Assembly: GCA_003987775.1 (NCBI GenBank)
Contig: RXJD01000021.1
Coordinates: forward strand, 1 to 64,000
From: Mycobacterium sp.
Lineage (GTDB): Bacteria > Actinomycetota > Actinomycetes > Mycobacteriales > Mycobacteriaceae
DNA: 64,000 nt
Direction: 5' to 3'
Program-made: the position numbers and the translations under genes
Part shown: piece by piece, positions 9,937 to 20,100 of the stretch
How positions within the stretch are numbered: the stretch's first letter is position 1
Layout: the number at the start of each line of letters is the position of its first letter
Notes under the pieces: model-generated
Database searches by the model: none
Seen by the model: the letters and a program-made list of their open reading frames with translations, nothing else
Told to the model about the DNA's origin: nothing

Positions 9937-10152
9937 GTGCCCGGCAATGCGCCTTGGAACATACCCGAAGTCCCTATCGTCCATCCGAATGGCAGTTGCT
10001 ACTGCGGTTGTGGCGAGATCCCGAAGCGCGGGAAGTACTTCGTCATCACTCATGACCGCAAGGCTGAAGCGCGCGTGATCAAAGAACGGTTCGGAAGCAT
10101 CCCCGCCTTTGTTGCTTGGGCAGAAGAGCATCTGCCTAGGATCGACGGTTAA
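9937..10152 (+). CDS. Small Cys-rich protein downstream of the Hhe-like gene
   Basis: GTG 9937 with AAAGGAG at 9923-9929 gives a 71-residue protein; an upstream in-frame start at 9904 overlaps the previous gene and lacks a ribosome site. The start lies 17 bp after the giant gene, so the two are probably co-transcribed. It contains CYCGCGEIP near residue 20, followed by FVITHDRKAEARVIKERFGS, resembling short actinobacterial proteins with a C-x-C-x-C metal-binding knuckle. It may bind zinc and nucleic acid. No function is known to me. Confidence 0.65.
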   Translation: MPGNAPWNIPEVPIVHPNGSCYCGCGEIPKRGKYFVITHDRKAEARVIKERFGSIPAFVAWAEEHLPRIDG

Positions 10153-10290
10153 TCGCTTCTTCCTCCACGCCGTCTAGCGGGCACCGGTGCTAAGAAAACT
10201 GCCCCTCCTGTGCTTGACTCGCGACGCGGCGATTTCACCCGCCCGAGGTCCACGCACCTTCTCGGTCCCGAACTAGCGGAAATGGAATCA

Positions 10291-10794
10291 TCATAGTTGC
10301 GCTTCGAGGTCCCCGACCTCGTCGATAGCGCGCAAGAATTGCGCGTTCTGCGCCACCAGCCAACTGATCAGCGGTGGCCATTGATCAACGGTGGCGAGAC
10401 CGTCGAAGCGCGAGACGACGTGCCTGGCGCGGGACCAATTCGCCTGTCTTCGTTCACGCCTGATGACGCTACTGAACGCGGAGCAGTTCGCGCTATTCCC
10501 GAATCCGTTGAGGTCCGCCAGTTCGCGACCCATACGGGCCAGACTGATGATGTACACGCAGGTTTCGCTCACCACTTCGCGCTCCGCAGCGGACCACTCC
10601 GCGACCGGCGGCATTGTGGTCAGGTAGCTGATTAAGGCGTCCCTGTTGGCCGGATCGAGGGTGTGCTCCGCCACGCTAGCCAGCAACTGTTGCAACGCCG
10701 CGTGGCCGGGGTCGACAACGTCTTCACCGTTCATCCTGCAGGACTGTAGGCGCGAGCACCGACACCTGAGGCCTAGCGTGGGCGGCTTGCGCAT
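10291..10794 (-). CDS. Hypothetical protein (last gene of the minus-strand PLD-helicase block)
   Basis: This 167-residue frame is 18 bp downstream of the DUF6308-like gene and on the same strand, so it is probably in the same operon. The start is unsure: ATG 10794 has only a weak site, and an internal ATG at 10734 (residue 21) would drop a Cys/Arg-rich leader. The body looks helical and soluble, with Trp-rich stretches (VAEWSAAERE, DQWPPLISWL). I do not recognise a family. Confidence 0.45.
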   Translation of the reverse strand: MRKPPTLGLRCRCSRLQSCRMNGEDVVDPGHAALQQLLASVAEHTLDPANRDALISYLTTMPPVAEWSAAEREVVSETCVYIISLARMGRELADLNGFGNSANCSAFSSVIRRERRQANWSRARHVVSRFDGLATVDQWPPLISWLVAQNAQFLRAIDEVGDLEAQL

Positions 10795-10812
10795 TCTTTG
10801 CGGGCGGTCGTC

Positions 10813-11484
10813 TTATGATCCCTGGCGGCGCTGACTGTGCACAGACATCCACAGCAAGACGTCGAGGATGCGCAAATCAGAGACAGAGGCGGGCACATTC
10901 GTTGCGAGCGATCGTAGTTCGCGCAGCCACTTCCATACACGGCGGTCGTCGTCCTTGAGCACGTACTGGAACTTCACCCAGCACCCTAAGGTGCCCATAC
11001 CGGTGGCTTCCTCGACGAACGTGTCCCAGATGGGCAGCAATCGTGGCCGTTTGGCGGCCAAAAGCTTGCTCGCTCGCGTTGGACCGAGGCCGTCACGTTC
11101 CTTCCTCAGCACATCCCAAAGCCGGCCACCCGGCGACTCACCGCACAGCATCTGTGGATCGACGTCAACAATATCTACATCGGACGGGATCTCATGTAGA
11201 AGCTCGCTCACGAGCGCAGAATCGCGGCCCAAGAGTCGTATTGCCGCCTCTGCGGGCACATCCACGCTGAGCATCGTGACTGCAAGAAAGTCAGCGGGAC
11301 CCAGCGTATTTGGATCCTGGTTTAGCGCGGCCATGGACTCAAAGCAGGACCCCGTGAATCGAGGTTGGTTCCCGTCGATTGCGAAATAAGCCTGCAGAAG
11401 ATCCACAGCTTCACCCGTGCAAGTTTGCACGATCAACTTGGGCCATGACCGTTTCCACTCGGGATACAATGGGTCGACGCACAT
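10813..11484 (-). CDS. DUF6308-like protein
   Basis: This 223-residue protein contains FTGSCFESM (~43-51), FLAVTMLSVDVPAEAA (~66-81) and a C-terminal RASKLLAAKRPRLLPIWD followed by a Trp-rich segment. These features resemble the DUF6308 family of actinobacteria, which is uncharacterised. No catalytic motif, signal peptide or membrane helix is evident. It lies 134 bp downstream of the PLD-helicase gene on the same strand and 18 bp upstream of the 167-residue gene. A link to the helicase system is suggested only by position. Confidence 0.65.
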   Translation of the reverse strand: MCVDPLYPEWKRSWPKLIVQTCTGEAVDLLQAYFAIDGNQPRFTGSCFESMAALNQDPNTLGPADFLAVTMLSVDVPAEAAIRLLGRDSALVSELLHEIPSDVDIVDVDPQMLCGESPGGRLWDVLRKERDGLGPTRASKLLAAKRPRLLPIWDTFVEEATGMGTLGCWVKFQYVLKDDDRRVWKWLRELRSLATNVPASVSDLRILDVLLWMSVHSQRRQGS

Positions 11485-11618
11485 ATCATTCCCGATCTAC
11501 GTTCAAAGGTTGGATGCCGCCACTGTAGCGGACCCAACTGACATTCCGTCACGGTCGAGTCCCCTTAGTTTTGAACCACGTCACGACGCCATAGGAACCT
11601 CGCCGACGAGCTCGCCGC

Positions 11619-14600
11619 TCACGCAACCGCTACCGTCGACGCCTGGTACACCTCAGTGGGCATCGACTGACGCAGCCGCCAGGTGATCGCCATCGGCCGG
11701 TCCCCTTCGTGAGAAACATATTCGGCCGGACCCAGGAACACGTAGGGCGACGTTCCAAGCGCGTAGGTTTTTGCTTGCCGCACGAAAAGCAGCACGTGCG
11801 AACCCCGTTCCCGATGATGGATGTATCGCTGCCCCGTCGGTGAGGTCGACGACGTGGTCGACTGCGATTCCCAATGAAAAAGGCTGGGGTTCAACGCGAA
11901 ATCGCGGTACATCGTCGTTGGCGAATATTCGCGGTCGGACTTCTTCAAAGTAATTAAGAAAGCGTCAGCATTGACGTCCTCGCACCACGCAACCCCTTCG
12001 CGCATCGTGCTTGGTGTGCGACGTAGGGAGGCGAAACCCAACGCAGCAAGGATCTCCTCGCGGGAATAGCTTGCATGGACCTCGAGCGGTACCTGGGCAA
12101 GCTCGGGGACAAGGCTTCCTAACTCGTAGGTACTACGGCGGGCATTGTCGAATGCCATATCTATTACTTCGCGCAGCTCGTCGACGACCACTTCGCCTTG
12201 CAACGCATCTATTCCTGCTGCAGGACTGTCGAATTGGCCGCCATTAGGATTTAGCGAGTAGAACAGCATCTCTGCGAGACGCCGCTCGATCGGGCTGTCC
12301 ATGGCCACGTTGCCGTAGAGGATTGACCGGTAGGCTGCCCATCGACGACGGTCATCCACGTGGGCAACCGCCCGCACGCGTTTGACGAGATCGGCTTCGC
12401 GAGGCCCAACGTCCAAACCGAGTTTTCCGGCGTCGCGGCACAGCGACGTCCACGACCGGTTGTTCTTCAACACGTCTTCCAACCGACGTCCGGACGCATC
12501 GAGATAGGATGCCAGCCGATTGTCCGGATGCGCGCGAACTTCGGATACCAACGCGGCCCATCTCGGAGAGACCTGCTGCTTTATGTTTTTCAACACCAAA
12601 TCTCGCGCGACCTCGTCGAGCACGATCTGACTGCCCGAGGGCAGGAACGGGAAACCCTGCTCGATCTGACGCTGCAACGCCTTGCCGCCAACGCCGCTCA
12701 TCGCTCGAAAACGCTGATCGAATCGGAACTCGCGTCGTTGGTGCCCAACAAAATCCAGCGCGGTCAGCACTGTCTTACCTCTGGTAAGCCGGAGTCCGCG
12801 ACCCAGCTGCTGCAGGAAGACGGTCGCGCTCTCGGTGGGGCGGAGGAATAGCACGGTGTCGACCTCGGGTATGTCGAGGCCCTCGTTGAAGAGGTCGACC
12901 GCGAAGAGAATATTGATCTCCCGGTTTCGCAGGGCGGCAAGTGCGTCGCGGCGGTCGGCCGCTGAAGTTTCGGCGGACACCGCGCGGGCAGGAATACCGG
13001 CTTCGCCAAATCTCTGGGCCATATACCGCGCGTGCTCAACGCTGACGCAGAAACCTAACGCACGCATGGCCTTGACGTCGGCCACCTTATCGCCGAGCTC
13101 CTTGAGCACGATGCGGGTGCGGGCATCGTTGCCGGTGTAGACACCGCTCAGAGCTGCCGAATCGTAGCCGCCACGCCTCCATTGAACGGCCTCAAGATCT
13201 GTTCCGTCGTGGATGCCAAAGTAATGGAACGGGCACAGCAAGTTCTGCTCTAGGGCTTCCCACAACCTCAGCTCGGCAGCAACCCGGCCACCAAAAAAAT
13301 CGCGGACGTCGACGCCGTCGGCACGCTCGGGGGTAGCGGTAAGTCCTACCAATTCGATTGGACGCACGTGGTCAAGTAACCGCCGATAAGATACAGCTTC
13401 GGCATGGTGGAACTCGTCGACTACCACAACGTCGAAGTGATCCGGTGCGATGCCGGAAAGCCTTGCTTGCGAGAGGGATTGGATGCTGGCGAACACATGG
13501 CGCCAGTGGGTTGGTTCCTGTCCATCGACGAGCAGCTCACCGAAGGTGGGATCGATGAGGACTTCTTGATACACACGCCGCGTTTGCAGCAGGATCTCCT
13601 TGCGGTGAGCCACGAATAGCAGTGTGAGGTCACGGCCGTGGGTGTCGCGGGTGAGTCGGCGGTAATCCAAGGCAGCGATGACGGTCTTTCCTGTGCCGGT
13701 CGCCGCGACGATCAGATTGCGATGGCGGTCATGGATTGTGCGCTCTGCGTCGAGTTCTTCGAGTATCTCTGCTTGGAACGGCTTGGGGTGGACCTCGAGG
13801 CCGGAAAGGGTGACCGTGATCCCTTCCCGCGCTCGACTTCCCGACGCGGTGTCGAGTGCCGCCCGCAAGCGGTCGCCGTCCTCCGATGGTCTGTACAACT
13901 CGAATTCCCTATTTTCCCAATAGGAGTCGAAAGTAGCCCGAAACTTCTCCAGCAGGTGGGGCGTCGACATCGCTGACAGCCGGACGTTCCATTCCAGTCC
14001 ATCTACGAGCGCGGCATGGGAAAGATTGCTGGAACCCACATAGGCAGTGTGGAATCCGGTGTTGCGTCGCAACAGCCACGCTTTAGCGTGCAGCCGGGTG
14101 CGGTCGGTCTCGTAGTTGACGCGGACTTCGGCTCCGAACTCGTTGACTAAAGCATCAAGAGCGCGAGCATCGGTGGCCCCGAGGTAGGTGGTTGTGATGA
14201 CGCGCAGCGGGATCTCCCGCCGGCGCAATTCGTTTAGTTGACCCTCGAGCAGCCGGATGCCCTGCCACTTGACGAACGCGCACAGCAGGTCGACGTGGTC
14301 GGCGCTCGCGAGCTCGGCACGCAATTCGGCAGCCAGGGTCGGTTCGTTGCGTGCGTTGGTCATGAGCGCGGCATCCGAAAATGGGGCGGCAGGCCGTGGC
14401 AGGCGAGCTATACCAAGGGCGGTCGTGCTCGCTACTTCCTCGAGCCGGGTAATCTTGCCCGGCTCGAGTCGGTGCAGCGCCTCACCCGCGGCGTGAGCGT
14501 CGGGCAGAACCTCAAGGATCCGCCGAACGAGTGCTACGCGCTCATCAGCAGAGCCGGCGATGCGCATCGCGCGTTCGATGATCGGCGTGAGATGTTGCGC

Positions 14601-14846
14601 GATTGTCAGCGCCTGCTCGGCCTCATCAACAATGCCGTATTCGGCCTTGAGGTCGTCGCGGTGCCGAAGTTGCTCGTGGAGCTGATCGGTCAGCAGCGAC
14701 TCGTATATCCCTGGGTGCACGAGCTGGACGTTAGCGGATCGCGGCGACACGTTTGGGTAGTCGTCATGATTGGCCGCTCGCGTCGTCGGACGCCCTTCCG
14801 TTGCCGGGCGTAAAGGTTGCTTCGCCCTCCGCAGCGCTTCCGTCAA
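11619..14846 (-). CDS. PLD-nuclease / SF2 helicase / DUF3427 protein
   Basis: This 1075-residue protein starts at TTG 14846, 6 bp after the stop of the 334-residue gene; later in-frame GTG codons near PNVSPRS or LVHPGIY are alternatives. The N-terminal half has one phospholipase-D-type active site (HAKAWLL near residue 252, then SSNLSHAAL). The SF2 helicase follows, with Walker A ATGTGKT (~385), DEFH box (~478), GLTATPE and QQLGRGLRL. The C-terminus (~920-1075) is DUF3427, a domain almost always attached to PLD-helicases. Such proteins are frequent in bacterial defence islands and are thought to translocate on and cut DNA. Its neighbours are uncharacterised proteins and a divergent AddAB-like pair. 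Confidence 0.88.
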   Translation of the reverse strand: MTEALRRAKQPLRPATEGRPTTRAANHDDYPNVSPRSANVQLVHPGIYESLLTDQLHEQLRHRDDLKAEYGIVDEAEQALTIAQHLTPIIERAMRIAGSADERVALVRRILEVLPDAHAAGEALHRLEPGKITRLEEVASTTALGIARLPRPAAPFSDAALMTNARNEPTLAAELRAELASADHVDLLCAFVKWQGIRLLEGQLNELRRREIPLRVITTTYLGATDARALDALVNEFGAEVRVNYETDRTRLHAKAWLLRRNTGFHTAYVGSSNLSHAALVDGLEWNVRLSAMSTPHLLEKFRATFDSYWENREFELYRPSEDGDRLRAALDTASGSRAREGITVTLSGLEVHPKPFQAEILEELDAERTIHDRHRNLIVAATGTGKTVIAALDYRRLTRDTHGRDLTLLFVAHRKEILLQTRRVYQEVLIDPTFGELLVDGQEPTHWRHVFASIQSLSQARLSGIAPDHFDVVVVDEFHHAEAVSYRRLLDHVRPIELVGLTATPERADGVDVRDFFGGRVAAELRLWEALEQNLLCPFHYFGIHDGTDLEAVQWRRGGYDSAALSGVYTGNDARTRIVLKELGDKVADVKAMRALGFCVSVEHARYMAQRFGEAGIPARAVSAETSAADRRDALAALRNREINILFAVDLFNEGLDIPEVDTVLFLRPTESATVFLQQLGRGLRLTRGKTVLTALDFVGHQRREFRFDQRFRAMSGVGGKALQRQIEQGFPFLPSGSQIVLDEVARDLVLKNIKQQVSPRWAALVSEVRAHPDNRLASYLDASGRRLEDVLKNNRSWTSLCRDAGKLGLDVGPREADLVKRVRAVAHVDDRRRWAAYRSILYGNVAMDSPIERRLAEMLFYSLNPNGGQFDSPAAGIDALQGEVVVDELREVIDMAFDNARRSTYELGSLVPELAQVPLEVHASYSREEILAALGFASLRRTPSTMREGVAWCEDVNADAFLITLKKSDREYSPTTMYRDFALNPSLFHWESQSTTSSTSPTGQRYIHHRERGSHVLLFVRQAKTYALGTSPYVFLGPAEYVSHEGDRPMAITWRLRQSMPTEVYQASTVAVA

Positions 14847-14852
14847 AAGGCA

Positions 14853-15857
14853 CTACTGATTCAAATACGACGCAGCGATTCTCGAGTGAACGCTTGCGTC
14901 CACAACTAAATTCTCGATGCGCACCCACCGAGAAAGAAAATTCGGGATGAACGAGCAGAACGCAACTGTCCTACGAACTGGCTCGGTTGGATCGGGACAC
15001 CACGCGCCGAGGAAGTTGTTCATGAAAACCCCTTGAGCCTCAATGAGATTCAGCCGGTTCGCCATTGCGGCGACAGCGTCGGGCTCAGGACTGATTGGCA
15101 GCCTCAGTATGGTGAGCACGCCGTTGCCCGCATCCGGGTGCGGCACGTCAGTGAATACTTGCATCAGCGACGTCTGTAGCGTGTCGCCGCGCTCGGACGA
15201 CAGCATCACCGCTGGCGCGTTGCTTAAGAATGGCACTTCGCACGTCAGCCCTGTCTCATCAACCGACCCCAGAAAGTTAATGTCCACTAGAAAACGACCT
15301 ACGCCAGCCATCTTGGCGCCAGTGAAGCGGGAAGGCTGTCGCCCCTCCTGTACGACAACCTGCGGGACGCCGAGTATGTCGTCCATGTCGGGACGCTGAC
15401 CGCTAGACGGGTGATTTGATGCAGCAGGAACGCCACCGGTCATGTCTGCGAAGCCTCGCGCCCGATTAGTCGCAGACGCATTCTGCAGGATCGCCGCGGT
15501 CGCCAAGATCCTGCTGAGCCAGCTGAAGATCTCGTCATGGATTACGGCCGTGCAGCACTCGCTTATGGTCGCGGTCTCGCTATTCCACGTTATTGCGTTC
15601 AGCGTCGTCTGCGCGTTGAGCGGCCCCAGCATCGTCGCGGGGTCCGTTGCCGGATCGACTTCATAGACGAGGTCGGTCCAGATGCGAACCACGCACACAA
15701 TGAGACCCCCCGATTCGACGGGCTCGCCGACCTCGACATGCTGAGCGAGTCGGTACGACCACCAGGTGAAGCCTCGTTCGCGACGAATCGACCACTGCTC
15801 GTCGATCATCAACTGCTCATAGAGACTATCGAGCACGCGAATTCCAACATCGGTCAC
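14853..15857 (-). CDS. Conserved hypothetical protein upstream of the PLD-helicase
   Basis: This 334-residue protein starts at GTG 15857 with a GGGGG-type site just upstream. It is soluble and alpha/beta in appearance, with RERGFTWWSYRLAQHVEV near the N-terminus and ITWNSETATISECC in the middle. It reads like a two-lobed protein of the YbjN or secretion-chaperone fold, but that is a guess. It is the first gene of the minus-strand block and ends 6 bp before the helicase start, so they are probably coupled. It may be an adaptor or sensor for the helicase. No catalytic motif was identified. Confidence 0.6.
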   Translation of the reverse strand: MTDVGIRVLDSLYEQLMIDEQWSIRRERGFTWWSYRLAQHVEVGEPVESGGLIVCVVRIWTDLVYEVDPATDPATMLGPLNAQTTLNAITWNSETATISECCTAVIHDEIFSWLSRILATAAILQNASATNRARGFADMTGGVPAASNHPSSGQRPDMDDILGVPQVVVQEGRQPSRFTGAKMAGVGRFLVDINFLGSVDETGLTCEVPFLSNAPAVMLSSERGDTLQTSLMQVFTDVPHPDAGNGVLTILRLPISPEPDAVAAMANRLNLIEAQGVFMNNFLGAWCPDPTEPVRRTVAFCSFIPNFLSRWVRIENLVVDASVHSRIAASYLNQ

Positions 15858-16336
15858 CGTTGACCCCCAATTCTTTCCAATGCCATCACGAAGGTTTCCC
15901 TACGCGTTGTCCCACGTTATCGGGTGGGTGGGACAACCGTGTGTGGTAATCCGCCGGCGATGCTCGGATAGCTCGTTTAGATTCGCCTGTCCCCTTTATG
16001 AGCTCCCCCGTCGGACAGCGAGAACGCGAAGTTCCGATGCAGCCCGGTTGTTGAATTCGTTTGTGGGCGCCGATATCGACGCCGCCGGAGGTGGTGTGTC
16101 ATTGAGGATTGATCGAAATGTGGCCGCCGGAGGCGGACCCGCTTGGTCCAGGGACGGTCTGGAGACTGCCCACCGCATTGCCAGTGAAGTAAGCCGCACG
16201 AGCGCCGGCAAGGCGGCCGGATTCTTGGGGAGACAGAAAGCAGGCGGTGCGCATTGGAAGGAAGCGCAATTGATACCCACAATCAGTTGATGTGTCGGCG
16301 GGCCCCGTTAACCTGGGAGCTGGGACTGGAGGACTA
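15858..16336. other. Divergent intergenic region between the PLD-helicase and AddAB-like blocks
   Basis: About 480 bp separate the divergent starts at 15857 and 16337. Short open frames exist on both strands but none resembles a known protein or has a good ribosome site. The region should hold both promoters. I see no clear inverted repeat, RNA gene or regulator. Confidence 0.35.
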
Positions 16337-17059
16337 ATGACAGACGCATCTAACACCGACAACGAACACGATTGGCGGAGCCCAGGGCTGGCTGACAGCC
16401 ACCTGCGAATCGCCAAGACGGCGGCGTTTGAGACATCCGAAGAACCCGGGCCACGGGCCGTTGCGCTCACGCGCGGGCTCGAGCCCGATCTCGATCCATG
16501 GCAGGCGGACCCAGCCGATCAACTCCCGGAGGTCGTAGAACCCGGGCGCATTAGTTTAACGCTGTGGACTGAAGGACTCGGTGATCACCCATCGGCCTTT
16601 GATGTGTCCTTCACTTGGGATGGCGACCAGTCAGCGTCTTGGTACGTGGACATCAGCATGTCGAGCGGCTCGTCGGTGATGTCAAGTTCGCCTGGACATG
16701 GTGTGCTTGGATGGCCTAACGGCAAAGATGTTGTCTACAGCTTTAATTGGAGTGACTACAGCCTCGAGGGGCACGGCGTGCTTCCCGGTATGGCGCCGAC
16801 AAGTAACCGGGACGCCAGTGGCCCGAAATACTGGATCCGATTGGGCTATGGGCTTATTGACTTCGTGCTCCAGGAGCATGGAGCAGGCGACGCATGCACC
16901 GAGTATCTCGACACGACAAACGATGTCGTTTTGAACCTCGATGAGATGTTCCAGGCGTTTCTGAACGCGGCAACCGAATCTGATGAACCCGACTTCAGCT
17001 CATGGGTCGAAGAAGTCATCTCCGCCGAACGTTACAAGATCCTCGATGAGGACGATTAA
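16337..17059 (+). CDS. Hypothetical acidic protein at the head of the AddAB-like block
   Basis: ATG 16337 is preceded by GGAGGA (16328-16333) and gives 240 residues; an in-frame upstream start at 16292 lacks such a site. The protein is acidic, Ser/Trp-rich and probably soluble. An N-terminal stretch with many Asp, Glu and Pro is followed by a likely beta-rich centre (SFTWDGDQSASWYVDISM) and an acidic C-terminal tail ending EDD. I do not recognise the family. It is 67 bp upstream of the AddB-like gene and probably co-transcribed. Roles as accessory, antitoxin-like or immunity-like factor are open. Confidence 0.6.
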   Translation: MTDASNTDNEHDWRSPGLADSHLRIAKTAAFETSEEPGPRAVALTRGLEPDLDPWQADPADQLPEVVEPGRISLTLWTEGLGDHPSAFDVSFTWDGDQSASWYVDISMSSGSSVMSSSPGHGVLGWPNGKDVVYSFNWSDYSLEGHGVLPGMAPTSNRDASGPKYWIRLGYGLIDFVLQEHGAGDACTEYLDTTNDVVLNLDEMFQAFLNAATESDEPDFSSWVEEVISAERYKILDEDD

Positions 17060-17106
17060 CACACGCGCCCCTTGAATCGCCCGATGGCGGGGCGAGCAGG
17101 GCAACA

Positions 17107-17130
17107 ATGACCCAGGGGAACGACCATTAA
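17107..17130 (+). promoter_or_regulatory. Seven-codon leader ORF overlapping an ATT start
   Basis: ATG 17107 opens a frame of seven codons (MTQGNDH) that ends at TAA 17128-17130. The TAA shares its first T with an ATT codon at 17126-17128, which is in frame with the AddB-like gene. The AGGGGA inside the leader (17114-17119) is correctly spaced as ribosome site for the ATT. This arrangement suggests termination-reinitiation coupling. Confidence 0.4.
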
Positions 17131-20100
17131 GATCACCACCACGGCCTACGGCCGACTGGCCATCGACCTCCTCGCAGTGCAGCTCGCCGAGTTGAAGGGT
17201 GAAGACCCGCTCAAAGCCGTCACAGTCGTCGTGAGATCCAATTTTGTTTCGGTCTCAACGCGACGAGCATTGGCGGCACGCCCCGGTGGTATTGCGAACG
17301 TCACCTTCGTCACGCTTCGGCGCCTCGCCGAGCAGATTGGCGCGGCCACATTGGCGGAATCGGGCCGGCGGCCGTTATCCGCACCGCTGCTCACGTCGGC
17401 TATTCGCACCGCCCTCGCCGAATCACCCGGGATCTTCACTCCGGTCGCCGAGCATCCAGCCACCGAACTAGCGCTAGCGGACACCTACCGTGAACTACGT
17501 GCCGCACCCGATGCGTGTCTCGACGCCGTAGCGGACGCCTCAACCACGACCAGCGACGTGGTGCGGCTTTTCCGCCTAGTGCGAGAACACCTTTCGCCAG
17601 AGTGGTACGACGAAGAAGACCTCCTGTCAACCGCCGCCCGCATCGTCACGTCGGGCGGCGACTACAACCAGTCGCCCATCGTGGTTCACCTACTGCCAAC
17701 GCCCACGGCCGGCGAACGCACGTTCTTACATGCCCTCGCTGACCACTTCCAGCTGTCTATCAACGTCGGCCTTGCGGGAGATGCCGAGGCCGACAATGCC
17801 ACCATCGCCGCATATCAGCGGGCGAACATCACCGTGCCAACCGACTTGGCCGTCGAGCCGGCATTGGCTGCGAGCATTATCAGCGCGAGCGATCCCGACG
17901 ACGAAGTGCGCGCCGCGGTGCGAACCGTCGACGGGTGGATGCGCGATGGAATCCGCCTTGGTCGGATCGCAATCCTCTACCCCACCGCCGACCCCTATGC
18001 CCGCTTACTGCACGAGCAACTGGGCGCCGCGCACATTCCTGTCAACGGAACCCCAGTCCGCGACATCGGCAGCATGCTGTACGGCCGCACCATCCGCAGG
18101 CTGCTGTCTTTGTCGGACAGAGCCTTTCGTCGCCAGGACGTCCTCGGTCTGCTCGCCGACGCTTTCATCCTCGACGGCTCCGGATTCGTACCCAGCACAT
18201 CGTGGGAAAGAATCGCCCGCGCAGCCGGAATCGTCCGCGGTGACGACTGGCAGCACCGCCTCCCGTCATGGGCCGAGGCGCGGCGAAGCGAGGCAGCGAA
18301 GTTGGAGGAGGACGGTCAGGAGTCGCGCGCCGACCATCTTCGGAGGGAAGCTGACCGCGCCGACGCACTCGCCGCATTCGTCGCCCGCCTGCGTAGCGAT
18401 ATCGACCCGGGAACCGAACTGCAGTCGTGGACCGAGCTCGTCACTTGGTTAAAGCTGATCATCGCCAAATATTTTGGCGCCGAGCGACGCAGGGCGACTT
18501 GGCCCGATGATGAATGGCAAGCCGCGCGCCGCGTAGATGAGGCGCTAGACCACCTGAGCAACTTAGGCGCGCTCGGGGGGCCTCCTCCCACCATGGCCGT
18601 GTTCCGGCGGACATTGGACAGCGAGCTCGAAGCGGCCTTGCGGCGCACCGGCCGGTCAGGCGACGGCGTGCTAATCGGACACATATCAGTCGCAGCCGGA
18701 ATGGTGTTCGATCGGGTTGTGGTCCTTGGCATGTCGGAGGGCAGGTTCCCACCCCGTCGGCTCGAGGACTCGCTCCTGCCCGACGTCGCACGTACCGCCG
18801 CCGATGGCAACCTGCAGTTACGAGCACACCGGCAGCTCGACGATAGGCGGAATCTTTCGGCGGCCATTGCCGGAGCAGATCAAGCGGTGCTATCGCATCC
18901 GCGAGGGGATCTCCGTCGTTCCACCGACCAGCCTGCGTCTCGCTGGCTTGTTGCCCATGCTGCCCGACTCGCCGGTGTTGATCGGCTGGAGTCGTCTGAT
19001 CTTCGACATCGTGCGGCGGAAGCGTGGCTCACCCATATTCCGTCTTTCGCTGGTGGGCTTGCGAATTCAACCAACCACGCCACAGGTCAGGATCTGCGGC
19101 TCTCCGCGATCGCCCGCGGATCTCTCACCCACTCCCTGCTGTCAGACGACGAACGGGTCCGCGCAGCACTCGACGTGGTGCGAGCCCGGCGAAGCAGTCA
19201 GTTCACTCGGTTCGATGGAAATCTGGCGGATGTCGGGGCCGAGCTTGTCCCCCCTAGTCGAATCTCGACGACCGGATTGGAAGCCTGGGCCAAGTGCCCA
19301 CGGGCGTACCTGTTCGGTCATGTGCTCAGAGTGGAGCGTGTCGAGGAACCCGAGCGACGGTTTGAAATCGACCCACTCACCCGCGGTTCATTGGTGCACT
19401 CGATTCTTGAGGAGTTTGTCGGTGCTGCGATCAGAGAGGGGCATCCTGTCGACGCTTGGACACCATGCGATCATGCCCGCCTGCAGCAGATCGCCGAAAA
19501 ACACTTCGATGAGGCCGAACGCCAGGGTCGTACCGGCCATGCGATCCTCTGGCGCGCCGAACGCGCTCGCATCGCAGTCGAACTCGACCGCTTGCTCACC
19601 GCCGATTCGCAGCGCTTGGCCGACGGACTTCAACCAGTTGCGGCCGAATTCGCATTCAGCGACGTGGAAATCGCGCTGCCATCCGGTCATGTCCTTCGTA
19701 TGCGCGGATTCATCGACCGCATCGACATCGGAGCCGATGGTGCGTTAGAGGTCATCGACTACAAAACTGGCAGCGCAGGGACGTACAGAGAACTCAGCGA
19801 GGACAACCCGCACCAAGCCGGTCGACGCTTGCAGTTGTACGTTTACGCGCGCGCCGCGTTACAGGCGTACCCGGAAGCCTCGTCGCTGCGCTCGTACTAC
19901 TGGTTCACGAAGGACGCCAAGCGTCATGGCTATTCGATCACCAAGAGCGTTGACCAACTTGTGCTGGACGCCATGGATGTCATTACGACCGGTATTGGGG
20001 CCGGAGCATTTCCCGCGCATCCGTCGGACAAGCCGACTTGGGGTTGGGTCGACTGTTGGTTCTGCACTCCCGACGGGCTCAGTGACCAGCCTGCTCACAG

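Noticed and set aside
10180..10200. Terminator at the GCACCGGTGC palindrome after the small Cys-rich gene
   Set aside because: The palindrome is short with no loop and no T-run.
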